A stretch of DNA of 33,288 nucleotides from Chara braunii (lineage: Eukaryota > Streptophyta > Charophyceae > Charales > Characeae), in assembly GCA_003427395.1 (NCBI GenBank), contig BFEA01000779.1, positions 485,674 through 518,961 of the forward strand, in the 5' to 3' direction. Within the stretch, counting starts at the first letter, position 1. Every line of letters starts with the position of its first letter. A program made the position numbers and the translations under genes. Below are positions 9,855-19,917 of the stretch, piece by piece. The notes below the pieces were generated by a model. The model saw nothing but the letters and a program-made list of their open reading frames with translations. It was not told where the DNA came from and made no database searches.

Positions 9855-11779
9855 ATGGCACCGATTGTTCAACACATGCGTCAGTCCCTGCTGACCAGGT
9901 GGGTGCCTCATCTGTTCGGTCTTGGGCATGTGCCTTATGCGGTGAGAGCAGGTAGCTCTTCGATGGAACCGCGTACACGTGCCCTGATCGAGGCACGAAG
10001 AGATGAATTGGGAGAACTTCTCTCCCAACTGCTGGTGGACATGGAATTCGCTGTTCCGGCCGCAAGAGAACACATGCGTGGTAGGTTTGACCTTAAAGTG
10101 ATCTCTGATCACTTGGCCAAAGCTACCACGAGTGTAGAGATGGTGGCGGCAGCAACAAAGATCCATAAAGTCATTGCCCAGTGTCGTGAGATACAAGACC
10201 AGTTCACCATCCAGTAGTTAAAAGAGATTGCCCAACGGAAAGATACCGTGCCAGAAGTAAAGATAGAAAGTATTGAAGAGAACATACAACAGTTGAAAGA
10301 GACACTCGCAAAAGAAGAAAGGAAGCGGGAAGAGCTGTTGCAAAGAAAAGAACAGGAAACTAGGTTGCAGCAGAGAATGGGTAGAGTTCAGCAGCACGTT
10401 TCCTTAGATGAAAAAAATGTTGCTCAGACGCTCGGACAAATATTGACGTATTTGGCTTTTCTGGAAGAAAAGTACCAACAGCAAACTAGAATGGATGAAT
10501 TCGCTGTTGGCCTTCATGTCATTACTAGCATTGTCAAGGGGAAAGCCCCTATGCTTGAAAATGATGAAGATAAGGAAAAAAAAGCGGACGTCAAGCCCGA
10601 GAAGTTGCTTATTGGTGGAATAAAAAACAGCGACACAATGAAGAAGGAAACGGTAAAAGAAACCGAGAAGAAACCGGAAAAGAAACCGGAAAAGAAACCC
10701 AACGGGAATGGTGATGGATACGGGAATAGAAACGGGAATGGTGGTCCGAACGGTCCCCCTCCCCCTCCTAAGGACAATGCCAAACACGCAAATCCGACTA
10801 AGGCAAAGAAAAAAGAAAAGGTGAAGATGAAATTACCTTGCACTTTTTCTAATAAGAAAGAAGAAAGCCTTCCACTCTGGATCGCAGAGATCCAGACCTA
10901 TGTTGGGACTGCACCGGTAGAAGAAGAGTCGCAAGTTGCGTTCACCACTTCTTGTATGGGTGGTGAAGTGAAGCAGTGGGTTCTGGCGGAGGCGAATGCC
11001 GCGGGGTTTGACGATATAGGTGAGTGGGCGAAGACGATGACCTTGAAGCAGTTCCTTGCAAAGGTCAAGGACCGCTTCTTGGACAAGACCACGACCGATA
11101 AGGCCTTCGACCAACTCACCTTGATAGGACAGAAGTCCTGGTCTTCCGTTGAGTCATTGTCTCGTGAGGTGGACCGCCTGTTGCAGGTTCCTGGTCTTAA
11201 CCTGCAGGACTCTCAGGTCCTTTATATCTACTCCCGCGCGTTGCCCGAACCGATATGAGGGCACTTGGTCGCCGAGGCCAAGTCAGGTAAGTATACCTAC
11301 TACCAGTTCCGCGACCTTGCATTGCAGCGGGAACAAATGACTTCGCAAGTCAAAGGTTCCTATGCTGCTGCCGTAAAGAATGGAGGAGGAGGCGGTCGAG
11401 GAGGCTACGGCAAGCGGGTCATATGGCGTCAAAAGCGCCAAGACCACACCCTCGTCGTATTCGACGACGATACAATGGAAAAATGACCATTGGAGTCCGA
11501 GGGTGGTGGTGAGAGCAACAGTGACTCCGGAAAGGGGGAGATCACTGCTGCGACGGTCAACAAGGGAGGACCGTCACGAACACTCGACCGAAGGGAAGAC
11601 CACGCTCCTTCCCATACCATCCTGGGATTGCGGCCGGCAGACCGTGGCTGAAGATGGGACTAACCCGGGAGGTGTGGCAAGATATGATGGATAATGCGCA
11701 GTGCCTCAAATGTGGCACTGCGGGGCATGTCATTGCCTTTTGTCCGTTGATTAGGAATTCAAAAGGGAGCAGCCAGTAG
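9855..11779 (+). pseudogene. gag: gag (capsid and nucleocapsid), broken
   Basis: I start at ATG 9855, the first in the frame that continues through the region. The reading frame runs with an in-frame TAG at 10215-10217, TGA at 11256-11258 and TGA at 11484-11486. Between about 11520 and 11590 it shifts by two positions, and the last part ends at TAG 11777. Order of regions: an N-terminal segment; a charged coiled-coil-like stretch near 10260-10400; a Lys/Pro and Gly/Asn low-complexity linker (10650-10800); the capsid-like retrotransposon Gag segment from about 10830 to 11330 (contains LPLWIAEIQTYVG, and WSSVESLSREVDRLL followed by LYIYSRALP); and a CCHC zinc knuckle. Gag would form the particle and bind RNA. 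The stops and frameshift are ordinary decay; the product would be truncated after about 120 residues. Confidence 0.9.
11702..11743 (+). other. CCHC zinc knuckle of Gag nucleocapsid
   Basis: Reads CLKCGTAGHVIAFC, a perfect C-X2-C-X4-H-X4-C nucleocapsid knuckle. It is in a different frame from the main gag reading frame, which shows that a frameshift lies upstream. It overlaps the start of the open pol frame (open from 11755). Confidence 0.92.
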
Positions 11780-12015
11780 GAATAACATCTATTCCTACAG
11801 AGTCGGAGAGTGCGATCACATGCAAGGCGCCTACGATCCCTTTCCACACTCCGACTCCCGTGGCAGAGGATGGAAACCCTTCCGCCCGTCGTTCAGATAT
11901 TCCCACTCCTGTCTTATGTCTGTCTCTGGACGACTCCCTTGACGAGCTGGGTAGCGAGCTAGTCGCGTTACGCAGTTCGTGGGCAAAGAAAGCCAAGTCT
12001 AAAGGGGAACTATTG

Positions 12016-12360
12016 ATTGCCGATTTGATTGTCAATCGCACACACGTTGGTGCGATGCTGGACCCTAGGTCCACACGATCTTACATGTCTGAACGTGCAA
12101 TCCGCAAGTTGCACCTCGGCATGAAGATCCAAACGTTAGCTAGACCGATCACGTCTATGCTGGCTGACAAAAGCACGATGACGGTAATGCAATACGTCGA
12201 TCGTGTTCGATGTCAGTTCAGTACAAAGGATGGGAAGAAGATTTGGCATGAGCTTCCCTTTCTGATTGAGAAGAACATGCCGTTTGACATCATCTTGGGA
12301 ATGGATTGGCACGAGGAAGCTGATCCCAAGATTGATTTCAAACTGAAAGAAGTAAAGATC
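12016..12360 (+). other. Aspartic protease domain with altered active site
   Basis: Retropepsin-like segment containing [13 protein letters not shown], and later [11 protein letters not shown], the conserved second landmark of Gypsy proteases. The catalytic Asp (codon at 12061) is kept, but the Gly two residues on is Arg (codon AGG at 12067). In this family that Gly allows the tight active-site turn, so the protease is probably inactive. Confidence 0.85.
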
Positions 12361-12615
12361 AAAGATGAATCGTCTACATTGCAACCGATTAAGTTGTATC
12401 ATCGGTCAGGGTCTGACTCTGTCTTGTCTTTTTGTTGCATGAACTACTCTGCATTTCGATCGATGGTTGCAAAGAAGAAGCTAGAGGATGAGGTAGTAAT
12501 GTTGTTAGTTAAGAAAGTAGGAGAGTCTTCAACTACCCATCCTCCTGGCATAGATGCACTCCTAACGGAGTTTGCCGATATTGTGTCTGAGCCTACCGGG
12601 GTCACTTCGCAAGCT

Positions 12616-13335
12616 ATCAAGCACACGATCGAGATCGTGCCCGGTAGCAAGGTTCCCAAGGGCCCTATCTATCGCATGTCTCCAAGGGAACTTGAGGAAC
12701 TAAAGAAGCAATTGTCTGAGTTGACGGAGAAGGGATGGATTCACCCTAGCTCCTCTCCTTATGGCGCACCTGTCTTGTTTGTGCCCAAAAAGGAAGGTGA
12801 GCTGCGCCTTTGCATCGATTACCGAGGGTTGAATGCCGTCACCGTCAAAAACGCCGAACCTTTGCCCAGGATCGACGATCTCTTGGATCAGTTGCAGGGT
12901 TGTAAGGTCTTTAGTAAGATCGACCTTAAGTTTGGGTACCACCAGATCGAGGTGGATCCGGTCGATCAGCATAAGACCGCGTTTCGTACGAGGTATGGTC
13001 ATTACGAGTTCATCATGATGCCATTTGGTCTAACGAACGCACCTGCGACCTTCCAAAGGTCCATGAACGAGTTGTTCAGGCAATGGCTCGACGACTTCGT
13101 CATCGTCTATCTGGATTATATTCTAGTATATAGTAAAACACTAGACGATCACCAGAAACATCTACGTCTAGTACTCGGGAAGTTACGCGAGGGTAACTTC
13201 AAACTCAACCCAAAGAAATCCGAGTTCGCTAAGTCTGAGGTCCTATACTTGGGACATATAGTGAACGAGGAGGGATTGAGGCCTGAGGAAAAGAAGATCT
13301 CGGCAATCANAGATTGNCCGCAGCCAAAGACTCTG
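12616..13335 (+). other. Reverse transcriptase domain with mutated YxDD
   Basis: Contains the palm and finger motifs in order: [35 protein letters not shown] (the family usually has Ser where this has Phe), [16 protein letters not shown], then [12 protein letters not shown]. The second Asp of the YxDD catalytic box is Tyr, codon TAT at 13117-13119. That residue binds a catalytic metal, so polymerase activity should be lost. The downstream LGHIV motif is present. Confidence 0.93.
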
Positions 13336-14142
13336 ACAGACCTTCGATCTTTTCTTGGTTTGGCGAGTTACTATAGGAAGTTCGTTAGGAACTTTTCTGT
13401 TATCGCTACACCAATGAGAAGGTTGCTTAAGAAAGGTACTGTCTGGCTATGGGATAAGGATTGTGATTTCTCTTTCCGAAAGCTGAAATATGCTCTAACT
13501 CACTATCCTGTCCTCAAGATTGCCGACCCGTCTCTTCCTTTCATTGTTACGACTGACGCAAGTCAGTATGGTGTTGGCGCTGTCTTACAGCAANACGACG
13601 GCAAGGGCTATCGCCCTATTGAGTTTATGTCTNAANNACTGCCGTGCGACAAAGTCGCCNACTCCACCTACGAAAGGGAGTTATATGCATTAGTCTGTGN
13701 CCTAGAAACNTGNAAACACTNTCTCCTTGNCANACACTTCACTNTNTACTCGGACCACTCGACTCTAAAGTGGATCAAGACNCAACCTCGATTGTCTNAC
13801 AAGTTGGTGCGNTGGTCTGCTTTTATTGATANCTTTGATTTCGAACTCAAAACAATTAAAGGTAAGTCTAATGTTGTAGCAGACGCACTNTCTAGGAGGA
13901 GTGANTTCTTTGGGGCTATAGTCTCTTACCTGGATGTTGGGAATGATGTGAAAGATCAGATTCGTGCTGGATATGCCACTGACCCTGTCTGGAAACCAAT
14001 CATGAACATCCTAGCCAAGGACCCATCCCAACTTCCTCACTATCGATTGTCTGATGGCTTACTCTTCTTGTTGGACCAGACGGAACAGAGATTGTGCATT
14101 CCTCACAAGGAAGAACTTAAAAGTCTATTGATTGGGGAATGT

Positions 14143-14757
14143 CATGACATAGAGGGACACTTTGGTTTCAAGAAGACGTATGCTGAGGTGCGTGAGCACT
14201 ATGAATGGAAGGGTTTGAAAGAGGATGTACTAACGTATGTTCGTACGTGCCAAGTATGTCAGAGAAACAAACCGTCTCATGAGAACCCTTTGGGTTTACT
14301 CCGACCACTACCTATTCCAAGTGAGCCAGGTGAGTCTGTGTCCATAGACTTCATGAAACTCACCAAGTCCCGAAATGACAATAGTCAAGTTATGGTTGTG
14401 GTTGACCGTTTCTCTAAATATGCCATGTTCATACCCTTGCCTGCAGAGGCCAAGACTGAGCTTGTGATTGCTAAATTTCAGATGCGATGGGTAACTGAGT
14501 ATGGGTTTCCCATGTCTATCGTATCTGACCGCGATGTCAGGTTCACAAGCATGCCTTGGCAGAAGCTGATGGAGGCCTACGGTACACGACTCACCATGTT
14601 GTCAGGTAGACACCCTGAAACGAATGGCCAGTCTGAGCAAATGAACTGTATGGTCCAACAACTTCTGAGAATGTATGTCCGTCCTGACCAAATAGATTGG
14701 GATGAGAACTTACCCAAGATTGCCGGTGCATATAACAATAGTGTGCATACCGCGACA
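14143..14757 (+). other. Integrase domain, H2C2 and D,D35E intact, C terminus cut by a stop
   Basis: The zinc finger is H-X4-H-X29-C-X2-C. The catalytic triad is D830 (SIDF), D890 (VSDRD) and E926 (TNGQSEQ), with 35 residues between the second and third. The normal integrase continues into the segment after TGA 14758, which is in the same frame. The catalytic core is therefore intact but separated from its C-terminal DNA- and chromatin-binding region. Confidence 0.92.
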
Positions 14758-14760
14758 TGA

Positions 14761-15414
14761 CGCACACCTAACGCACTGCACAAGGGCTGGAAGCCTAAGC
14801 GTCCCATTGATGTTTTAACCAGGGATGAGTTTCTTAGACTTCCACCAGGGACAAAGGAATATGCCATTATGTTTCAAGAAGACATCAAAAAGGTGAAGGA
14901 GAATCTGAGGAAAACCCAAGAGCGCATGATTGAACAAGCTAACAAACACCGACGCCCGTCTACTTTTCAAGTCGGTGACTTGGTCTGGGTTAAGTCCAAA
15001 GAGTTCACTCTAGAAGAAGACGTTTCTCAGAAACTGATGCCTGTCCATCTAGGACCCTGGGAAGTTCTCAAGGTGATAGGGGATGCCGATGGACCATCAT
15101 ACCGGATTGACATTCCCCCTCATCTTCGGACATACCCCGTCTTTCACGCGTTTAAACTGCTTCCATATGTAGAAGGAACAAAATTTTCTCACCGACCCTC
15201 TGCTACACCTCCGTCTATGAATGGCAGCTATGTGGTTGAGAAAATTACTGACCATGGATTCTTTTCTACTGATGGAAGAGGCAGACCTCAGAAGCAGTAT
15301 AAAGTGAGATTCCAGTTCCAAGATGCCTCTGAAGACCGTTGGTTTAACAGACGGGAACTGATGGATACTGCTCCTGATATTGTTGCTAGCTATGAACGCG
15401 GGCTGAAGTCTTAA
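14761..15414 (+). other. Integrase C-terminal GPY module and chromodomain-like tail
   Basis: In frame with pol after the premature stop. First an integrase helical part, then FQVGDLVWVKSKEF and LGPWEVLKV, the GPF/Y module, then YPVFHAFKLLPY. From about 15226, YVVEKITDHGFF, QYKVRFQFQDASEDRWF and a NRRELM segment have the pattern of the chromodomain that steers chromovirus integration to particular chromatin. One aromatic cage position is hard to assign, so target preference cannot be inferred. Confidence 0.85.
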
Positions 15415-15453
15415 GTATTTCTGCGGTGGAACTCGAATTCGGGCCGGCAGGAA
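15415..15453 (+). promoter_or_regulatory. Region expected to hold the polypurine tract
   Basis: Only 39 bp separate the pol stop from the 3' LTR. The best purine-rich candidate is GGCAGGAA (15446-15453), directly before TG at 15454. It is short and contains a pyrimidine, so the assignment is weak. Confidence 0.35.
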
Positions 15454-15613
15454 TGCACTAAACCACGTTCAGCAGCGGCCTGGGCGCCGTAACCCAAGCC
15501 CAGGTCCAGCGAGCAGTGCGACTACGCGCTGCTCGACCTCAGGCCGCTGCGGGTGCTGTGTGACCACGCACAACAAGAAATTCAAAGGTCGAAGTCAACT
15601 GTAGGTCCAGGTA

Positions 15614-15725
15614 CCTCGCCCAGGCCCTTGGTCGTGTGCATTGACTTGTATGTGTGCAGGTACCCAGTNCCTCGCCCAGGCCCTTGGTCGTGTGCATTGA
15701 CTTGTATGTGTGCAGGTACCCAGTC
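15614..15725 (+). repeat. 56-bp tandem duplication inside the 3' LTR
   Basis: CCTCGCCCAGGCCCTTGG begins at 15614 and again at 15670; the 5' LTR has one copy. The junction base is an N, so a local mis-assembly is possible. Confidence 0.85.
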
Positions 15726-16048
15726 AGAACGGTGGACCAAGGAGGATACAGTTTCAACTCAATCCAGGCCGTCGAGTACAATCGATCTCGGCCGTATCTG
15801 ACTTGAGGACTAGGGTCCAGACCCCGCCGTCAACACTACATATTGAGCTGACTTTCTGGCTTCGATATCTAGACTCTCGTCTGGAGTCTATGGACTCGAC
15901 GCTCTCGCGTCAACGCCGGCTTTATGCTGTCTTGCTGGCGAGACGCTGCTGGGAGGACTTGACGACCGGCGCTCGTCGCTGGTTCGTGGTTTGAGCGTGC
16001 TGTGCGACCAGCATGCTGGCTGGCGTACTACTATCTGAGGGGTTGTCG

Positions 16049-16066
16049 ACGTGGCAGATGCCACGT
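16049..16066 (+). promoter_or_regulatory. G-box inverted repeat in the 3' LTR
   Basis: Same ACGTGGCA-GA-TGCCACGT as at 8290-8307 in the 5' LTR. Its survival in both copies despite nearby substitutions supports, but does not prove, functional importance. Confidence 0.45.
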
Positions 16067-16247
16067 GTCATCTTCGTGACTGCTGCCACGTAGTATTGCT
16101 GCTCAGGTGGAAGGCGCTGGGCGCCTGTATTGCTGTTCTGCTTGACAAGTACTCGGAAGGAGGATTCAGGACTGTGGTTGGGGTCGTGATACGTACCTGG
16201 TGTCTTCAGCTTCGTCGTCACGCCGCTGCTTGATGACTGGTCTGCTG

Positions 16248-16261
16248 GTGCCACGTGGCAC
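16248..16261 (+). promoter_or_regulatory. 14-bp G-box palindrome in the 3' LTR
   Basis: GTGCCACGTGGCAC, identical to 8489-8502. If the LTR promoter works, this copy would drive transcription outward into the DNA to its right. Confidence 0.45.
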
Positions 16262-16510
16262 TGTTGGTCTACATTGTCTTGGACGTCTGGATCTCTGATT
16301 GAGACACGATTATGCTGCTAGAAGGAGGAAGTGCCCGAAGAGGAAGTGGGCTGTAGGGAGGAGACTATTCCACCCTCTCAACGTTTATTCTCCCTCCTCC
16401 CTCTCTCGTCTGTGTATGTATTCTCTCTCATTTTGGGATCATTATTATTATGATTTATCAGCAGCTTTCGTCTACTTTGTCTTTGCGAGTGACGACTGAT
16501 TATCACGACT

Positions 16511-16560
16511 ATATATATATATATATATGGGCATCTCTGTTTGTGACGATATATATATAT
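16511..16560. repeat. (TA)n tracts right of the retrotransposon
   Basis: (AT)9 at 16511-16528, then GGGCATCTCTGTTTGTGACG, then a second TA tract. The GTTTGTGACG interruption resembles TTTGTGATG in the TA tract at 6139-6147. Confidence 0.9.
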
Positions 16561-17160
16561 ACAAGGTAACCGGCGTTCAGGACATGCCGAACGCGGACCA
16601 AAAAAAAAAAAAAAACGTCATCAAAAAAATCTGAAAAAAAGATATGTTGTGGAGAAAAATACATTAAACAAGATTTGCCCGAGCATTACGTCCGAAGTCC
16701 TTACCAAATTTGAAATAAAAATAAAATACACAGAACAAATACTAATAATAAAAATAAATAAAAATAAAAAGAGAATTAAATTTAGTGAGTGCGCGAGTAT
16801 GTTTTCCACACCGCCATCTTTGGCGATTTTTTTTTTTTTTTTGGCATAGCCAAATGCCCTGAAAGCTTACAGATTTGTACTTCACATAATACAAAACCCA
16901 CTAGAAAAGTTTCAGAAAATAATAAAATTGTGTAGACCCCGAACGAAAGTGAAAACAAAAAGTCAAAAGTGAAAACAAACGTGGACGAGCACGTTTTGAC
17001 ACCGTCATCTTTGGTGATTTTTAATTCTTATTTGGGTAAGCCAAATGGCTTGAAAATTTATAGGCATGTACCTCACGTCATAGAAAACTCATAAAAAACA
17101 ATTCAGAAAAAAATAAAAAAAATAGGCCCCGAAATAATTTTTGGCGGGGGCCGAACGCCG
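16561..17160 (-). mobile_element. TA-associated MITE, copy C (inverted, left end missing)
   Basis: Reverse complement of copies A and B. It starts at the TA tract with ACAAGGTAACCGGCGTTCAGG (the family's right end), then a run of A matching the T run, the long AT-rich centre with CCATCTTTGG hairpin sites at about 16808 and 17006, and GGCCCCGAAATAATTTTTGGCGGGGGCC at its far end. About 95 bp of GC-rich left end are absent; the sequence passes into the outer inverted-repeat arm near 17160. Copies B and C face each other tail to tail across the chromovirus. Confidence 0.7.
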
Positions 17161-17165
17161 TCGCC

Positions 17166-18990
17166 GCAGTCGAGGGCCATGAGCCTGCGCCCCTTCGGCA
17201 GGGCTGCCCGAGTGCCGGTGTGTTCGAGATGCTGGCCGAATATTTTTAATTTTTATTTTTTTTTATCCTACTCGCCGTGGAAACAACAGGGAATAAGGAA
17301 TTCAACGTACATGCGAGCCGGTGGGTGTTAGGCCCACGAGGCGGAAGAGAACCTGAGCGGGGGGGGCACTTTGTGGGTGCACCGACCACCACTCACGATC
17401 TGATGTGAGAGGCTTATGAGTGAGCATGTCCGCTGGGCCCTGCGAGATGGTGAATGTTGCCTAAGTAGGGCGGGTCCGGGGTACTGAAGCGGGGGCCCGC
17501 AACAGAAACTGAAATGCAGGTTGTGCGTTGGACTTCGGTATAGGGCCGGACGGCTAGTTGAACTAGTGAGAGCCGGTTCCCTCCGAAATTTCCCTCAGAC
17601 CGGCTGGTGCTATCGGGCAGACCGTTGTCAGGTTCGCTTTGAAATTTCCCTCAGGATAGCTGGGCTGTTGGACAACCTGTCGGTCGTGACGGGGTCCGAT
17701 GCTGTAAGAAGCAACATTAGTCGAGGAAGGAGGTTGGACGACTTCACTTCCACTCGACGTTGAGCAGAGAGCGCAGTAGTGGGATTGAAGTTGACATGAG
17801 CCAGAGAGGCGCTGAGTAGAGGGGGCAACGACGAACCGAGCGGGCGGACGCAGCAGAGAAGAAGGAGTAGGCAACAGAGGCAACGGAGAAGGGAGGGTGA
17901 ACCTAGACGGGAATGTGCGCCAGGTGCATGCAGTAATGGTGAAGGTGAAGAAGCGGGCGCAGCAAGGAGGAGGTGGCTCTCGCGATGCTTCGTGGTTTTA
18001 GGTGAGAAGGAAGTGGTTTCGGGGGTTTTAAGATAGGGCGAAGTCAACGATGGCATTAGTTTTACAAGAGAGATAGTAGATAGGGAGATAAAAGAGAAAT
18101 AGAGTGCGTGGAGAGATGGTGGGGATTAAAGGAATGGGCATCATGGCAACGGGAAAGAAGAGGTTTCACGCCCGTTCCTTGATGGAAACGGGTGAATGAA
18201 GGCTCGTTTCCAACATTTTGGGATAGGGCGACGTGAATGGCAGTTAGTTTTGATGTAGGATTAGCAAAATGAGAGTTAGATAAGATTTGCACTGCGTGGT
18301 GATGTCGGAGGAGGAAGAAAAAAAACGAACGGGGGAAAAAATTGGCCAACTTGACCGTTTTTCCGCCGTTTTTGGCAAGCAAGGATGCTAAATGGGGGTT
18401 TGGGATCATCCTCAACTGATTGACCATGTCAGATTTGCAATCCGGGCGGTCGGTTGTTCGGATCGAGTGACAGATGCTGCGTGATTATGCTATGGTCATT
18501 CATCTACCCCGATTCTAGAGGAAGGTCAATTCGTAGTCTGTGCATCTCGTGTAGTAGTGGAGCGAGGATCACAAGTGCGTATCTCGAGTTATCATGGTGA
18601 TCTCCCTCGCAAATTGGCCGAAGGTCTCCGATGAGGTTGCTGTCGTTGTAACAATCGATTCACAGATCCTCGTGTTCCTCGTCGCTGGGCTTGTCGTATT
18701 TGAAGTGTTGTTCGATGTTCCAGCTGCAGCTCACTGTGTCTATGGGTTGAAGTTGCAGGGCTCCCCGTTGCACTTGTGACCACCGTGTTGCAGTTGCTGT
18801 AATCACAATCTTCCTCCTCGCTCTGCCAAAAGAAGGTTGCCCCAGACCATGTTCATCTCTGCATTCATAACTCGCGTGTGTCTGAAGCCACCTGAACCTT
18901 ACCCGTCCAATTGATCAGGTACGCTGATAAAAGGAGAAGGAAGTGGACGAAAGCAGGAAACAGGAAGAGAGGGAGGAGCGCATACCTCGT
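17166..18990 (+). repeat. Left outer arm of a 12-kb inverted-repeat region
   Basis: The reverse complement of 27400-29310 aligns in patches along this arm. Best blocks: GTCGAGGGCCATGAGCCTGCG; TTATCCTAC followed by AACAGGGA.AAGGAATTCAACGTACATGCGAGCC and GTGGGTGTTAGGCCCAC; GAGAACCTG before a G run; a TTTCCCTCAG block near 17590; GTGAACCTAGACGG near 17900; GGTTTTAAGATAGGGCGA near 18023; and GATCAGGTACGCTGATAAAAGG near 18915. Identity is about 70-80% in the best blocks by eye. The arm holds no recognised gene; proline- and serine-rich open frames on its minus strand have no domain signal. Confidence 0.65.
17588..17665 (+). repeat. 55-bp duplication with GAAATTTCCCTCAG
   Basis: GAAATTTCCCTCAGACCGGCTGG and GAAATTTCCCTCAGGATAGCTGGG are 55 bp apart. 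The right outer arm has a single counterpart (inverted, GGGAAACTTCAG near 28665), so the duplication is specific to this copy. Confidence 0.7.
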
Positions 18991-19204
18991 CAGTAGGATT
19001 GCAGATGCGAGTAACCCTTTCTACTTCTTTGTGCATGCGTGGCCAGAAAGCAATTTATATTTCCCTGTCTGACTGAAGATTCAGTCGGATCTCGCACATC
19101 CAGATCGAGGGAAGCGAAGGAGAGTTTAAGCTAACAGCGGATAAGGTTGCATTCTCCCAGATACTGGAGAGAAGGTTAACAACAATCGTATTTTTCATCA
19201 CCAC

Positions 19205-19585
19205 TTCAGGACACCCTTCACCACTTCAGGATGCAGTCTGCCTAAACAGGTGGTTTTCAAGGTCTTCGGATTGTTCACCACTTTAGGACCATTCAGGTCT
19301 GAAAATCCTGAATGGTCCTGAAGTGGTGAAAGGTCCGAAGACCCTGAAAACCACCTGTTTAGGCAGGCTGCATCCTCAAGTGGTGAAGGGTGGTTTTCAT
19401 GGTCTTCGGACCTTTCACCACTTCAGGACCATTCAGGATTCTTAGATTGCCAAAAACTCTCACTTAACCATTTCATGACACCCTTCACCACTTTAGGATG
19501 CAGCCTGCCTAAACAGGTGGTTTTCAGGGTCTTCGGACCTTTCACCACTTCAAGACCATTCTGGATTTTAAGACTGCCAAAAAAG
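19205..19585. repeat. Foldback array of a unit of about 90 bp
   Basis: One unit runs forward at about 19211-19297: CACCACTTCAGGATGCAG, then GCCTAAACAGGTGGTTTTCA, GGTCTTCGGA, and TTCACCACTTTAGGACCATTCAGG. After nine bases it is repeated in reverse complement at 19307-19392, giving a near-perfect stem of about 86 bp. A partial forward copy follows at 19389-19440, then another full forward copy at about 19475-19580. The whole is a very strong potential cruciform or double-stranded RNA hairpin. Confidence 0.93.
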
Positions 19586-19852
19586 CTCACTTCAGAATTT
19601 TCATTCCTGAATTTTCAGCTACCCGATAACCGCTTGTGAGATACTGTCGGAAGACTTGTTTGACTTTGCTCGTCCTCAAAGAATGATTTACCAAGGAAGG
19701 TGCCTGCTCTAATATACTATGGCCAAGCTCATGGAGTAGCGCAAAGAGGGAGTCGACTTGTGGAACGGCGGGTTGTCGTCTCACCGATTGGAGCGGCGAC
19801 GAGGGGAGATGCTTGACTGTGAACTTGAAGATTGATCAGGCATGCCTTGCAT

Positions 19853-19917
19853 CCTGTGAAACGAAGGACTGCAGGAAGCCTGTGAAACAAAGGACTGCAG
19901 AAAGACTGTGAAACCAG
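19853..19917 (+). repeat. 26-bp tandem repeat, 2.4 copies
   Basis: CCTGTGAAACGAAGGACTGCAGGAAG is repeated with two changes, followed by a partial ACTGTGAAACC. Confidence 0.9.

Larger units (their letters stand above)
11755..15414 (+). pseudogene. pol: pol polyprotein (protease, RT, RNase H, integrase, chromodomain), broken
   Basis: The frame opens at 11755, in the -1 frame relative to the end of gag, as in elements that make Pol by frameshifting; no ATG starts it. It stays open to TGA 14758-14760 and resumes in the same frame to TAA after 15414. Residues below are counted from 11860. Protease: about 45-165, with D68 in LDPRSTRS where the family has D-T/S-G, so the Gly is Arg. Reverse transcriptase: about 253-490, with [10 protein letters not shown] and DLKFGYHQI. 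The YLDD box reads YLDY (D419, Y420). RNase H: D566, E607, D632, D675. Integrase: H762, H767, C797, C800, then D830, D890, E926 (D,D35E). After the stop come a GPWEV module and a chromodomain-like tail. Ns at 13310-13915 blur RNase H. The enzyme cannot be active as written. Confidence 0.95.
7795..16510 (+). mobile_element. Ty3/Gypsy chromovirus LTR retrotransposon, defective
   Basis: An element of about 8.7 kb in the order 5' LTR, tRNA-Met primer site, long leader, gag with CCHC knuckle, then protease, reverse transcriptase, RNase H, integrase and a chromodomain-like C terminus, 3' LTR. This domain order, with integrase after RNase H, is that of Metaviridae; the integrase tail places it among chromoviruses. 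By eye the LTRs differ at about 26 substitutions over about 955 shared bases (close to 2.7%), so the insertion is not very recent. Several lesions make it non-autonomous: stops in gag at 10215, 11256 and 11484, a gag frameshift between about 11520 and 11590, a pol stop at 14758, and changed protease and reverse-transcriptase catalytic residues. It lies inside the TA-rich space between two tail-to-tail MITE copies. Confidence 0.95.
15454..16510 (+). repeat. 3' LTR, disrupted at its 3' end
   Basis: Matches the 5' LTR from TGCA to CGACT. Length differences are fully explained by three indels: 39 bp present here near 15489, a 56-bp tandem duplication (15614-15669 and 15670-15725, with an N at 15669) and 5 bp near 15931. 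The terminal 12 bp seen in the 5' LTR are missing: CGACT is followed by (AT)n and then GGGCATCTCTG. Either (AT)n expanded inside the LTR end before GGGCA, or the end was lost. No clean target duplication can be called. Confidence 0.93.

Noticed and set aside
10404-10843. Minus-strand frames of 109-127 residues opposite gag
   Set aside because: They are antisense shadows of the Lys/Pro/Gly-rich linker of gag.
16505-16533. Clean 5-bp target-site duplication for the chromovirus
   Set aside because: The bases before the 5' LTR (ACATA) match the start of the (AT) tract at only four of five positions, and TA-rich flanks make such matches uninformative.
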